Assembly: GCF_030272615.1 (NCBI RefSeq)
Contig: NC_081411.1
Location: 181,436,977 to 181,500,976, forward strand
Reading direction: 5' to 3'
DNA from: Cryptomeria japonica
Taxonomy: Eukaryota; Streptophyta; Pinopsida; Cupressales; Cupressaceae
Length of the DNA stretch: 64,000 nucleotides
The position numbers and the translations under genes are program-made. Shown here one piece after another: positions 34,371-46,547 of this stretch; position 1 is the stretch's first letter; each line of letters begins with the position of its first letter. The notes below the pieces were generated by a model. It was not told the origin of the DNA. It was given only the letters and a program-made list of their open reading frames with translations, and did not search any database.

Positions 34371-36033
34371 GTGGTATATTTGCTTCTGATAACATAATTC
34401 TAGCTACATCCAAGATAGTTCTATTTTTCCTTTCAACAACTCCATTTTGCTGAGGTGTCCGAGGTACTGATAGTTGTCTTTTAATTCCATTTACTTCATA
34501 GAATGCATTAAATTCCCTAGATGTAAATTCACCTCCTTGATTTGATCTTAAACATTTGATTTTCTTACTGGTTTCATTTTCAACCATTGCTTTGAACAGT
34601 TTAAACTTTCCAAGTGCTTCTGATTTTTCTCTGAGAAAAGTAACCCAACACATTCTAGAATAGTCATCAATGATTAGCATGAAATATCTATCACCTTGTA
34701 AGCTTTTAGTTCTAGCTGGACCACATAAATCAGTATGAATTAAATCAAGAGCATTATTAGATTTCTCTAGAATACTTTTGAAACTAGCTCCAACTTGTTT
34801 TCCAAATTGACATTCCTTACATACTGTATTGTGAGGTTTGACAATCTTAGGTAAATCTCTAACTACCTTGGTAGTACTGATTTTTACCATGCAATCAAAG
34901 TTTACATGACAGAGTCTCTTATGCCATAGCCAACTTTCATCTATATGTGCAATCAAGCATGTCTTCTCATTGTTATTCAAATGAAAGATATTACCTCTAG
35001 TCTGATTACCAGTTGCAATTTCTAGACTAGTTCTGTTCATGATTTTGCATTTTCCATTCTTAAATTGTAACTGAAATCCTTTCTCAACTAATTGAGCAAC
35101 ACTCAAAAGATTATGCTTTAAACCTTCAACATAGTAGACATTGTCAGTGTTATGCTTACCATCAAGAGATATTGAACCCTTACCTTTAATTTGACAAGCT
35201 TTGTCATCTCCAAATCTTACTAAACCGCCATTATATTCTTGAAAGTTCAAGAATTTACCTTTATCTCCTGTCATATGATGTGAGCATCCAGAAGCAATGA
35301 TCCATTCATCCTTTACTTCAATTTTAGCTGCTAGGGCTTGTTCTACCAATTGCACTGCAGGTGCCGGTTGATCTTCTGTTATAGCAACAAAAACCCATCC
35401 ATTGTCTGTCGGATCTTCATCAGAATCATCAATCACTCCTTTATCAACAACATAACAAGATTTGTCCTTATTTTTCTTAAATCTGTATCTCTGATATTCA
35501 GGATTAGGATTGTATGTCCTTATAGCTTCTTCTCTTAGTCTAGCATGTCTATCAGGGCATCTTGAAGCCATATGACCAATCTTATTGCAGTTAAAACATT
35601 TAAAGGGTGCTTTACCTTCATACTTACTTCCAACTGGACCTTTAGGCATTTTTCTTGCAAATAGTGCTTCAAGTTCTTCAAGTTCTTTCCTACTTTCCTC
35701 AAGTTCTCTTGTATAAAAGGCTTTCCAATCAGATTTATCAAATGATGATGCAGATGATATTGATGCTTTGAAAGCTAAATCTGTCTTTATAGTAGCAACA
35801 GGACCGAATTCCTCAATTTCAAAAGCTGAAAGTTTTCCAATCAATGTATCCCTAGTTACTGATGTATTATACATTGTTCTTAATTCATTTATAGAAGTAA
35901 CCTTCATTTTATATGTCGGTGGAAATCCTCTTAAAACTTTTGAAACAATTTTATCTTCACTTAAGGTTCCTCCACAATATTTAATACCCAAAACAATTTC
36001 ATCTTTTTCCCATAAAAGTAGAAATTCTTTCAT
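34180..36033 (-). pseudogene. Copia gag C-terminus, protease and integrase
   Basis: 617 codons. Knuckle CFNCNKIGHMASRC lies at about residues 146-159. The protease site reads IIASGCSHH instead of the usual DSG: the catalytic Asp is Ala (codon GCT at 35293-35295). The integrase zinc region is LWHKRLCHVNF...CKECQFGK at 369-411. The core has HTDLCGP (Asp 435), SNQGGEF where the second catalytic Asp should be (Asn 498, codon at 34540-34542), and NGVVERKNRT (Glu 534). So both protease and integrase lack a catalytic residue although the frame is open. Confidence 0.92.
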
Positions 36034-36409
36034 CTTCTTCCATTTTCAGATTTTCATACCTGACCCGAAAGCTTTCAAGTTTTGCAATTTTGACTATGGA
36101 ATATCCTTCATTCAGTGTTTCGAAATGATCCCAAATAGATTTATCAGTTTATCTATCAGATAATCCCATGATTTGCTGATCTGTTAATGCGCTCAAAAGT
36201 GCTTCTCTTGCTTTGCAATCATTATCCTCATCTTTAGTCAAGTTAGGTGGAATAGGTTGAGTGGTAGTGGCATCAGTATAGCCATTCTTTGTAACTTCCC
36301 AGATGTCCTTTCCAATGCAATTCAGATGTATCTCCATTCTGATCTTCCATATCCCATAGTTGGTTCCATCAAGTTTAGGATTGTCCTTCCTGAAATAGTT
36401 AGTAGACAT
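36034..36409 (-). pseudogene. Copia gag N-terminal domain
   Basis: Starts at ATG 36409: MSTNYFRKDNPKLDGTNYGIWKIRME, the conserved opening of copia gag, then KAREALLSALTDQQIMGLSD. A stop at 36149 and a frame change separate it from the downstream gag at 36033. Confidence 0.85.
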
Positions 36410-36452
36410 TGGATCTCCTCAAGTTGTTAAACTTCTGAAAAAAGAGGACTTA

Positions 36453-36466
36453 GCTTTGATACCAAT
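36453..36466 (-). other. PBS (tRNA-iMet) of permuted copia
   Basis: Minus strand ATTGGTATCAAAGC, directly inside the LTR; one change from the TGGTATCAGAGC core. Confidence 0.85.
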
Positions 36467-37515
36467 TGTTAGGTCCCGAGGACAACTGAGAGGGGGGGTG
36501 AATCAGTTGTCTGATAATTATAAGCCAAAATAACTTAAACAATTTACTGCTAAATACCGGTGGACAGTCTGTTATACTGGTGGACAGATTTAACAGATAA
36601 ATGTAATACCGGTAAGGATTCATGCATGAAAATAAAAGACAAAGTCATCCACAACACATAACACCAATATTTGTACATGGAAACCCTGTAAGGGGAAAAA
36701 CCAAGATGGGAAACCTTACCCACAATCAGATGATACTACTACAGATAGTAAGTGTACATAAATGGGGTCTATACATGCAGAAAGGCCAAGCGCCTAGAGC
36801 TCACTGCTCAAACACAAATGGGAGTCACACTAACTACAATTGGATTGTTAAATCCAATAAGAATGTACTGCTCAAAATAGCATCTTCATATGCTAGATTC
36901 AGTACCGGTGTAATGCTGATATGCTTTCACAAAAACCTAGCTTCACCTTCAAATGATATATGCGTGTATAGCCCTGCTTAATCTCACATATACCTTCACA
37001 AAAAACCTTCTTCGCATTCCACATTTGATCTTACATTTAAGACCTTACATTTATACCATAACCTAAGACCATTTTTAGTAGGTCGGCTTCTACAAGATAT
37101 TACAATAAAATCATTTTACAAACAATACAATATCCGATGCAATAACTGATTGAACATGTCGACTTAATGTATTTACAACAATAATTAATCATCTCCATAG
37201 CGTGCCATGTTGATCTAGAAAAGATAAACCTGTCGGTGTAACCCTGGACCTATTTGCCAGTAAAAGCAAATATGCAAATATGAATATACCAATAAACAAC
37301 TTTCCAAGATAGGATGTCCAAACAATGTCTTCGACATTACCAAGTGTCTTCCATGCCATTCCAAGTACCGGTGATCATTATTTCCTGTCGGTGTACCATA
37401 TACCAGTAACTGTGCAATAGTTACTTGCATGCTGATGAATGTTGCTGGATCTCCAAAGTGCTAGTGTTTTAGTAGGTGTTGACATCAATGACAAAACCAT
37501 ACCAAAATACCAACA
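36467..37515 (-). repeat. Single central copia LTR
   Basis: 1,049 bp, TGTTAGGTCCCGAGG...ATACCAACA on the plus strand. It has a PBS at its low-coordinate side and a PPT at its high-coordinate side, so it serves as both 5' and 3' LTR. It carries the GAGAGGGGGGG run and GGAAACCC...GGGGAAAAACC box. Confidence 0.88.
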
Positions 37516-37527
37516 ATCTCCCCCTTT
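37516..37527 (-). other. Polypurine tract of permuted copia
   Basis: Minus strand AAAGGGGGAGAT beside the LTR, matching the tracts at 48295 and 55899. Up to the RNase H stop at 37915, the DNA repeats short CTCCCC and TACCAA words; no gene. Confidence 0.85.
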
Positions 37528-37914
37528 GGCATTGATGGCAACACAAGATGGAAAAACCATCAAAGTACCAAAACAGAAATGCCAAGTATAAAAACCAATA
37601 ATCTCCCCAAGGTAACAATCTCTCCCCCTGAGAGTAACATGAGTTACCTTATGTTTTTCTGTATCAATCCATGTGTTTTTCTCTTCCTAAATAATGTGTT
37701 TTTCCATAGATATCTCTCCCCCTTTGACATCAAATGCCAAAGTTACAACAAAATACAGATACCAATTGTTACATACCAATTATTACATACAAAATACCAA
37801 CCAATACCAATAGCAATATACCAACTACTCCCCCTGAGAAGTAGCTTCCTCATCAAAGCCGGAGTAAGAATATATCTTTGTTAATTCTGTCGGTTGATGA
37901 CAAACATCAACTCT

Positions 37915-38450
37915 CTAAATATCTACCGGTGGGGGTATGACCCCAAGTTGTTCTCTAAGATATTCAAATGTCTCCTTAGGCAAAGGTTTAGTGAAAATAT
38001 CTGCAAGTTGTTCTTTAGTATTCACATAAACCAGTTTTATTTCTTTTGCTTCAACTTTTTCCCTTAGAAAATTTAGTTTGATAGAAACATGTTTTGTTTT
38101 AGAATGTAGTACTAGATTCTTAGATATATCAATTGTTGTTGTGTTATCACAATAGATAGTTATTGGTTCCTTGCATTTTACCTTTAAATCTTTCAACATT
38201 TGGTTAAGCCAAAGTACCTGTGTACAGTTAGTTGTTGCTGCAACATATTCTGATTCTGCTATTGATAAAGATGTACAACTTTGTTTCTTACTCAACCAAG
38301 AAACTAATCTGTCTCCAAGAAAGAATGCTCCGCCGGTGGTTCTTTTTCTATCATCCACATCTCCTACCCAATTTGCATCTATGTATGCACATAGATCAAA
38401 GTTTTCATCTCTAGGATACCATAATCCAAGATTAGTAGTGCCTTGTAAGA
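37915..38450 (-). pseudogene. Copia RNase H C-terminal part
   Basis: [19 protein letters not shown], then the RNase H motifs [58 protein letters not shown] and TKEQLADIFTKPL. Its frame runs on past 38450 into gypsy DNA (to 38571), a chance fusion. The first 157 bp repeat the end of the RT ORF at 32609-32765. Confidence 0.9.
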
Positions 38451-39415
38451 TTAGAAACATGCATCGCATAGAAACAACATCACATAGGTACACATGCATA
38501 TCACTTCCACAAGGATAAATCATCTCATTATATATATCAAAATCATAAGTGTCATGATACAATGATGTCAAAATACATATGGCTACAAAATCACTCGAAA
38601 GAGTCTACATCATCATACAAAAATGATACAAAACTGATACATAAGGAGCCCTCTAAGGCTATGATGAACTCCCTCCCTTAGAGCCAGCTGGCCTCGATGG
38701 AGTCTAAGCCCTAGAAGTCCCCGACCCAGGATCATCTCTCCTGCCCCCTCTATCTGGTGGTGGTGGAGGACCCATGACCCCACCACTAGATGCCTATCTC
38801 CTGTCTCTCCCTCCAATGGTCGTCGTAGTCTGTGATGGTCTCTAGAAGCTCCTAGCCCACTGATCTGGTGGCACAACTCCATAATACAGGTCTCTCCAGT
38901 AGGCTATCTCCTCCCCTACCCGTAGATAGGCGTATCTGGCTCCTGTGTCCTCTGATGCCTTCCTGTCTTCCCTCAGTGCCATCTCAACCTCTATGTAGCA
39001 CTGAATAGCCTGATCCCTCTCTCGCTTAGTATCCCTTAGGTGTCTCCTGAGCGTAGCCCCATCCCTCTACAGATCCTGGATCTCATATGCCTATCCTTGA
39101 CAGATCGCCCTCAAGGATAGTAGCTCATCCTCCTGCTCTCCTCCCCCTCCCCTGTACCTGTGGCTACTCCTGTGGCTGTCCCTGTCCTTGTCCCTGTACT
39201 TGTCTGGGAACCTATGCTGCTGGCACCTATAAAGGCAATCCACCTCTACCCCTGACTACATGCACCTGATTCTCCTCTCCGCCCTCTCTCCTTTGAGCCA
39301 CTCTCCTCTCTACCACTGCACCTCTCCTCTGTCATCGGTCTCTGCCTCCACCATCCCCACTATCATCTCCTCCATCCCTACCATCACCCTCTATCGACTC
39401 TTCTGGATCTGTCAG
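38451..39415 (+). other. Gypsy 3' region of copy 2, no gene
   Basis: A 190-bp match to 24650-24840, then C-rich DNA (38700-39415) that would be the C-terminal tail of the antisense ORF. It is low-complexity (Gly/Asp-rich when read on the minus strand) with many stops. Confidence 0.5.
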
Positions 39416-40527
39416 TCATGGAAATGGATGATCTGCCCAATATGCGTTGTACTCAACATCCATCCCTGCATCCTCCACATCTGCCAAAATATCCCAAGGC
39501 ATGGGAACCATCTCTAGCATCTGTATCACTACCTGATCATACGATAATAATGGACCTAAGTGAGCCTGATCTCTCACTATCTGTGCATACATCCCTGAAC
39601 CTCGTGGCATTCGTTGTATCCTGTCGAACTGCCTGCACACTTTGTCTATCAACTTCCGCTCAATGACATATGGTGTCCTCCCTATCAGATACCTACTCTT
39701 GAACACATATGGCAGCTCCACTGCGTCATCCTCCCACTCCTCACGTCTCGGTAAGGCCTCCATACTACACTGTCTACCTCATCGACCATTCGATGCCAAT
39801 ACTCTAGCCTCCCAATCCATGGATGGGAAGTAATCATATCATACAAATGCACATAGCTGCGCCCATGTCCCCTGCATCTAAAGTGTATCGATCGTGTCAC
39901 CGGAAGATGCTCATATGCCCATACCTGCAATAAGGTCACTCCACACCCCAATCCTGCTGATCCATGATATACAAACTGATGCAACTCATAATACAAGTGT
40001 GCCAGTAGACACGATCCCCATGCAAACCTGGTGTGCTTAGTCACCAATGTCTCCAGAGTCCTCCCCCAACCCTCCTGTCGCCCTATCCGGACAGAGGAAC
40101 CCACTGATCACTCCTGCCAGCACCACCGGTAGAGCCAATCCTGTAGCTGTCATGGTATCCCAAGCCACATGTCTTCCCCTCATCTCCAATCCTAGATCCT
40201 GAAACACTCGTCTTAGTGCATCCTGATCTCCCTCTCGATTTTAAGGAACCAACTCCCCAACAATTGGTATCCTCAGTATCCTATACGCATCCTCTAAGGT
40301 GACAGTCATCTCACCCATCAGTAAATGAAACATGCATGTCTCTGAGTGCCATCTCTCAACTAATGCAGTCAGTAATCCCATGTTCGCCTAAAACTCAGGC
40401 ATATACATAATGTATTGCAAGCCCATGGCCTCAATTGCTGGTCTATCCTCGAATGTCAGCTCTACTCATAATCCTTGAGTTGAAGGGAATCTCTCTCCTG
40501 ACTCTAGCATAGGTAGGTCCTCTTGTA
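39416..40527 (-). pseudogene. Antisense plant mobile domain (PMD) ORF, fuller copy
   Basis: Minus-strand pieces in order: LTFEDRPAIEAMGL, MGLLTALVERWHSETC, GEMTVTLEDAYRIL (about 40250-40480), then GFLCPDR, RFAWGSCLLAHLYYELHQF, LLQVWAYEHLPVTRS and WRPYRD (39690-40104), then KSRYLIGRTPYVIERKLIDK, VCRQFDRIQRMP (39416-39763). RFAWGSxxLAHLY, LLQxWAxE and the RQF...Q..P block are plant-mobile-domain signatures. Several frame changes and stops separate them. Role in the element unknown; such domains have been reported in gypsy antisense ORFs. This copy shows what the truncated ORF at 24865-25445 lost. Confidence 0.8.
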
Positions 40528-40539
40528 GTCAAGCCAATC

Positions 40540-40830
40540 AACTGTGTCAATCCTAGTGGTACTCCCTGTTCATCACAAAGTGCTGCTTTTTTATCCTAGT
40601 TCTTATATCTATCATATGACATTCTATCCTAGTGGTACTCCTTGTTCATCACAAAGTGCTACTTTTTTATCCTAGTGCTTATATCTATCATATGGCACTC
40701 TATCCTAGTGGTACTCCCTGTTCATCACAAAGTGCTTCTTTTTTATCTTAGTGCTTATAACTATCATATGGCACTCTATCCTAGTGGTACTCCCTATTCA
40801 TCACAAAGTGTTGCTTTTGTCTTTTAGGGC
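40540..40830. repeat. Minisatellite, 76-bp period
   Basis: TTCATCACAAAGTG occurs at 40569, 40645, 40721 and 40797, exactly 76 bp apart. It is the same core that repeats every ~36 bp at 25465-25680. The rest of the unit (TATCCTAGTGCTTATAT) is specific to this copy. Confidence 0.9.
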
Positions 40831-41913
40831 ACCTACTTGAGTGTATCCTCTTGAGTAGCTTATCCAATTGACAATGTATGTTCTATCACATAATTGTCAA
40901 TCCCTATGGTACTCCTTGTTCATCACAAAGTGCCTTGCTCTATCCTATCCTAAGGCCTTTGCTTGAGTGTATCCTCTTGAGTAGTTTCTTGATTGATAAC
41001 ATATGTTCTATCACAAAATTGTCAATCTTAGCCCTATCGGTTACCCTAGTCTTCCCTAGAGGACCTGTTTGAGTGTATCCTCTCAGCAACTTATCCAATA
41101 GACAACGTATGTTTATCACAGAACTGTCGATTTGACCTTGAAGATATAAATGCACATTCATGACACAAACACGCTTACATACTTCACATACATTTTTGCA
41201 TTTCACAGACGTACTTGAAACACACAGACGTGCCTCTAGTCTGCACAGACGTGCCTACCTTGCATAGACGTGCCTGCATGACACAAACGTGCTCGCATAT
41301 GACATAGACACTTTTAAAATCATAGATACGGTTACACTCTACGCAGACGCGCCTAACCTACTTAGACGCGCCTGGCACCAACGCAAATGTGCCTTCCTGT
41401 CTTTTGACCCGCTTGACAATTTCTAAGACATACCTAATATGTATTTATTGACCTACCTAACATGCTTTTATGATAACAATTAATGCAACAAAGGTACAAG
41501 GAGGTTTTGTGGTACTCATTGGCTCTCTTGCATCTGCTGGCCTCTGATATCGACGAACGCAATCAAATCTGTGCACCAATGCCATCGCTGCTGACTATTG
41601 ATTTCTCTCTACTCTCTCTGCACTCTGATCTCTTAGGTGTGTGGATGACAATGAGGATGTTTTCCCTCGTAGTCTAGCTTATAGACTACCCTAGCCCTAG
41701 TCTCTCGAGTTAGTCTTCTTTATCTTGTGACTCTGTCACTTTATATTATCTTGTTAGTCTTTTCTAGCCTTTCTTTCTTATCGAGAGATTGCCTGCGATC
41801 TTTTCAGACATTTTCATCCAATCTCTCGAGGGGGCATATCATTCCCATCTTGAGGCAACTTTGTATCAGTTCATCTTATCTTCTTTAAAACAACACGACA
41901 AGCTGCATTCTCT
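40831..41913 (+). other. Gypsy copy 2 region before PPT
   Basis: Contains two further spaced cores near 40919 and the GTGTATCCTCTTGAGTAG repeat, then about ten CAGACGTGCCT-like words (41170-41400), then DNA matching 26040-26480. No gene seen. Confidence 0.6.
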
Positions 41914-41928
41914 CAAAGAGGGGCAAAA

Positions 41929-42645
41929 TGTAGACACCTAAAATTGTCCTGTCTAATTAAATAAATATTTTTATTTATTTAATTATTTAAGCCTAATTCT
42001 TCTATTAATTAAATAAATAAATATTTATTTAATTAATTCATTAATCTTCTTCTAAGCCTTTCCTCATTTAAATAAATACTTTTATTTATTTAATTGATCC
42101 CACTTCTTCTATTAATTAAATAAATCTTTATTTATTTCATTAGCCTTTTCTACCTATGACACATGTCATTCATCTCTTAATTCCTACACTACCTACCCTC
42201 TCATTATTTTCTTATTTCCTCTACCTACCCTCTGATCCTAACCGACCATTTATCTTTTACACCTCTTAATCTTATCCCTCCATTTCCTAAAGTGTCTTCT
42301 ATATAAGGAGATGTTTCCTTCATTATCAATCCTCCTGAGCATTCTAGCAATCGAACTTTCATATGCGATCAAGCCTACTTGCAACCACATTTTTGTTATT
42401 TGTTGAGCTCTTGTGCACACATAAAATTTGAGAGCAAATATATCAAGCAAGATCAATGGAGATAGGAAGAATGGAGATTCAAACCCTATTAGACATGTGA
42501 TGGTATCATCTTTGTGATTTTGTTGATTTGCATTCTTAGGTAATATTTATATGTTATGGTGGATCTTTGTTGCTATTAGGCTAGGGTTTCGTGGTTGAAT
42601 CTATTTTAGTCTTTCAATATTGTTGTTTCATTTTTACCATAAACA
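41929..42645 (+). repeat. 3' LTR of second gypsy copy
   Basis: 717 bp, TGTAGACACC...ATAAACA, preceded by CAAAGAGGGGCAAAA (PPT, 41914-41928). TATA box TATATAAGG at 42300-42308. Visibly more diverged and shortened against the LTRs at 15734 and 26492. Confidence 0.9.
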
Positions 42646-43370
42646 GTTATATTTATATGCATTATATTTTTTACTATAAATGATTAAATATAAATATAAT
42701 ATAGTTAATGTATAATGTATTTTTAATTATATATTAAATTAAAAAATTATTTTCAAAATAATATTATTGTTATATTTATGGTTTATAATATTTTTAATGT
42801 TATATAAATTTAAAAAAAAATGTATTATGTTTATATTTAATATATGATTATAATATATAATTTATAGCAATAAATATAATTTACATATTTTTAAATAACA
42901 TATATCGATAATATTAAACGAATAATATATTTATTATTTTAATTAGTATTATATGTAAAAAGTTAATATATTATTCCTTTAAAAATATATTTATACCTAT
43001 GGATATATTATATAGAACATAATCAATTATAATAAATATAGTTATGATATTAATTTTGTATATAAGAGACAAAAATAAATATTAAACATATAATATATCT
43101 CATATAAATAAAATATAAAATAAATTTATTAGACAACCCATTAATTACCAGATTTGACTATAATGTAATAAATTTTTAATTTGTCCCATGTTTTATGAAA
43201 AATTCTAAGAAGAAGTTGCATGTAAAATCATCTTATCAAACAATATTAAAATGTGAATGTGTGGTGACATCTCTTTTAATTATGTTTTGATAAAAAATAT
43301 CAATCATATTGGTCATCCATTTTGATAGATGAAAATGAATAGAGCTATCAAGGTGAAAAAACTCTTTTGT
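42646..43370. other. AT-rich intergenic DNA
   Basis: Mostly A and T with repeated TATAATATA-type words. No ORF or structured feature is supported. Confidence 0.7.
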
Positions 43371-43379
43371 CATATGTTA

Positions 43380-43978
43380 AAAAGATCAACCACTATCTAC
43401 CTCTCTATATCCCCCTTTCTATCCCTATCTTTCCCTCTTTTCTCATCACCCCCTCTTTCTATATCTCTCTACTCCTCTATCATCTCTCTATCCCTCTCCT
43501 TCCCTCTCTCTCATACACACACTCCTTTTTTTTCCTCCCTATCTATATCTCTATATCTCTCTCTATAACACACATATACACTCATTTCACCTCTCTCTCT
43601 CTCTCCATCACCTTTTCTCTATCACATTTTCCCCCTCTATCTCTATCTTCCCATCTCATTATCTATTTCTCTCATCCACTACATCTCTCCCTCTATCACT
43701 CCTGCTCTTTTTACCTCTCTCTATTTACCGCTTCATATAGCTTTATCTTACTATATCTCCTCCTCTTCTTTCATTGTCTCCCTCTTTCTATCTCTATTTC
43801 TTCTCCCCCCCCCCTCTCTCTCTCTCTCTATGTATACATATTTCTCCACCTCTCTCTATATGTCACTTCTAATCTCTCTACTCCTCTTTATATTTCATTA
43901 TTTCTACCTCTCTCTCCTATTATATATCTATATCTCCCTCTAACTCCCCATTCTCTCACTTTTAATCCACCTCCCCCT

Positions 43979-44033
<55 letters not shown>

Positions 44034-44375
44034 CCAACCCCCCGCCTTTCGCTGTCTCTCTGTACATCACTTTATATGCCTCTCTATCCCTCTTAACCTC
44101 TTTCTATATCTCTTTATATCACTATATCTCTATCACTCTATTTTACTATTTATATCTCTAACTATCTTTCCTTCTCCCTCTTCCTCTCACATTTTACTCT
44201 ATCCTCACTCTCTTTATCTCTCCCTCTCCTCTCCATATCCCTTTCCTTCTCCTTCTCCATCTCTATCATCCTCTATATCTATATTTCCTATCTCTATCTC
44301 CGTATCCCTCTCTCTTTCTCACTCTTCCCCTCTTTATCTCCCTCTTTTTATTTTCTCCCTCTCTCCCTCTCTCCT
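43380..44375. repeat. CT-rich (polypyrimidine) low-complexity tract
   Basis: About 1 kb of C and T on the plus strand with an uninterrupted (CT)n of about 50 bp at 43979-44030. The 264-codon Ser/Leu-rich ORF across it is translated repeat. Confidence 0.95.
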
Positions 44376-45899
44376 TATTGAAAAAATACCACTAGCCTTT
44401 TTCTAATGGACCTTGATTATCTTCTTGATTCAGAGGTTTGTTTCAGTCATGTTTGGAAGGATGCATATTGATTTGATGATGTCACTTCTCCATTAAAACC
44501 TTTGCTACACCCCAAAAAGTTCATTTTTAAAACGTCTACTGACTGACCTCATATATTACACAAATGTAGAGAAATAATTGACCAAAATATTTCCTGATTA
44601 ATCTTCACATCTCTTAGGCACACACTAAGGTGCAATTGCTAGTTGTACTATGTTGCCAACTCTTCTGTCATTTTCTTTGACAGCCTTCATTATAAATTTT
44701 TTATGCATTGATTTATTAAAAAAATAAGAAAAAGGAAAGTCGAGCAATCTAGAGGACTAGAAGTGCATGGGAGTTCTGCCTAAAACTCTGGTATTCAGAT
44801 ATTTCCTCCATTTTGATGAACAGACATGACGAGAGTGAGAAAATTAGAGAACGAAGCTGTCCACGTCAATTTTCAACCACGTACAAAAAAAAGCTTAGTG
44901 GCGTTCTATTCTAGCACAAGGACCCAGGCCTGAAAAGTAGAATATGGTGGCTGTCTATTCGAGCACAGAGATCAAGGCTTGAAAATGGTGCATAATAATT
45001 AGATAAAATACATTGACCAGGACTAGCAGGCCTGAAAAGTAGTCACTCACATGTCTGTCTTTTTTTCTATTAAAAACTGTACCGGAGAGTCGATCACCGT
45101 GCGAGATACGCTGCCCAATCTGTTTGGCTCACTCATTTTCCACCACGTACAAACCTATTCACATGCCTGTCTTTTCTGCCGTATTTGCTTTACTTCCATT
45201 AAAATTGCCAACTGTTAGAATAGAGAGCTAGGTACGTAGGTGCCAACTGTTAGAATAGAGAGGTGAGGGAAAGACAAAATTGGATTTGATATAAAGTAGA
45301 AATGAATAGACAATATTAGTCGGTGGGAAAGTCAGGCTTTGTCGGCCACTCCCACATAGTGAGAGAAGCTAATTTTCCGAGATACTGTACCTAAAAGGGT
45401 TTTCCGTGTGGGGTTCATTCCCGGTAAATGTACTTTAATTAAATTTGAATTGCAAGACATATGATTTCTACACTCCATTTATGTGTGTAAAGTCTATGGT
45501 TTTGATTGTCTGAAATGATCCTTTCATTATCAGAAAGTAGGAACAGAGAAGAGAATCATTAATAATCACTTGATTTCATATAATCATATTTTGAAAAAAT
45601 ATGTACACATGAAATTGAAAACAGTAATCATTAGCAGTAAATGTATGGTGGGAAACACAATTGAGTGCATAGGTGACTATTAAATTTGCTAAATGTGTCT
45701 TAAAATACAGTTCAGTGACATATTGTTGATTAATATTCTAATATTTTAAAATTTGTAGGTTGTATAAAAGGATGTAAGATAATGGAATGAACAAAATGGT
45801 CGGTAACAATATAATTTGATATTTCAATTATTGTATTAGGGGAAAGGATCCAGTAGTTGAGCGCATTCCAATGCTTGTGATAAAAGTTGCTGATTTAAT
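44376..45899. other. Apparently low-copy DNA, no gene seen
   Basis: Mixed composition and no ORF above background. It has local duplications: GCCAACTGTTAGAATAGAGA at 45207 and 45240, and paired variants of TTCTATTCTAGCACA (44905) / GTCTATTCGAGCACA (44955). It is the least repeat-like stretch in the window and could be a gene flank. Confidence 0.5.
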
Positions 45900-46004
45900 A
45901 TCAACATACTCTCTTTATCCTATTCTCCCCATCTCCACCCTCTCTCCCTCTCCCTCCCTCTCTCCCAATCTCCTCTCTCTCTCTCCCTCCCCCTCTCCTT
46001 ATCC

Positions 46005-46064
<60 letters not shown>

Positions 46065-46209
46065 CCTATTCTCACCCTCTCTCCCTCCTCTCTTTCCCTA
46101 TCTCTCTCTGTCTCTAACTCTCTCTCCCTCCCCCTCTCCTTATCCTATTATATCCCTCTTCCTACCCCCTACTCTATCTCTCTCTCTAACTCTCTCCCTC
46201 CCCCTCTCC

Positions 46210-46277
<68 letters not shown>

Positions 46278-46290
46278 CGTCTCCTTATCC

Positions 46291-46339
<49 letters not shown>

Positions 46340-46474
46340 TCCTATTCTCACCCTCTCTCCCTTCTCTTTCTTTCCCTATCTCTCTCCCTCTCTTCCTATC
46401 CCCTTCTCTCTCTATCTCTAACTCTCTCTCTCCCTCCCCCTCATTATCCTATTCTATCCCTCTCTTCATACCCC

Positions 46475-46521
<47 letters not shown>

Positions 46522-46547
46522 CCCAATCTCCCTCTCTCTCTCCCTCT
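45900..46547. repeat. (CT)n microsatellite, left half
   Basis: Polypyrimidine DNA with (CT)n runs of up to about 60 bp. It continues at 61760-61982 on the other side of the copia element; CCTCT is duplicated at both junctions. Confidence 0.95.

Larger units (their letters stand above)
32609..38450 (-). mobile_element. Ty1/copia element in permuted order around one LTR
   Basis: Minus-strand order: end of RNase H (38450-37915), PPT, a single LTR (37515-36467), PBS, gag, protease, integrase, RT, start of RNase H (to 32609). Both outer ends lie in the same RNase H segment: 32609-32765 and 38294-38450 are about 157 bp long and differ at about six positions. A normal element would have LTRs outside. 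The layout fits a one-LTR circle opened in RNase H, or two related copies fused through one LTR. The flanks are different repeats, with no target duplication seen. Confidence 0.8.
38451..42645 (+). mobile_element. Second Ty3/gypsy copy, 3' part only
   Basis: Matches 24650-27243 in order: CAT-rich DNA, antisense plant-mobile-domain ORF, minisatellite core, PPT, LTR. It starts exactly where the permuted copia ends; its 5' half is not found beside the copia's other end. More diverged than the first copy, but it keeps the mobile-domain middle that the first copy lost. Confidence 0.82.

Noticed and set aside
36467-37515. Reading this LTR as the 5' LTR of a normal element with a lost 3' LTR
   Set aside because: A PPT and RNase H end lie on its other side in the same orientation, so it also acts as a 3' LTR.
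38451-38571. N-terminal 40 codons of the RNase H ORF
   Set aside because: They come from neighbouring gypsy DNA read through by chance at the element junction.
43888-44070. Arg/Glu-rich minus-strand ORF (also 46169-46351)
   Set aside because: Complement of the CT repeat.
43367-44161. 264-codon Ser/Leu-rich ORF
   Set aside because: Translated CT repeat with no other amino-acid diversity; the 236-codon ORF at 45871-46581 is the same case and runs into the copia LTR.
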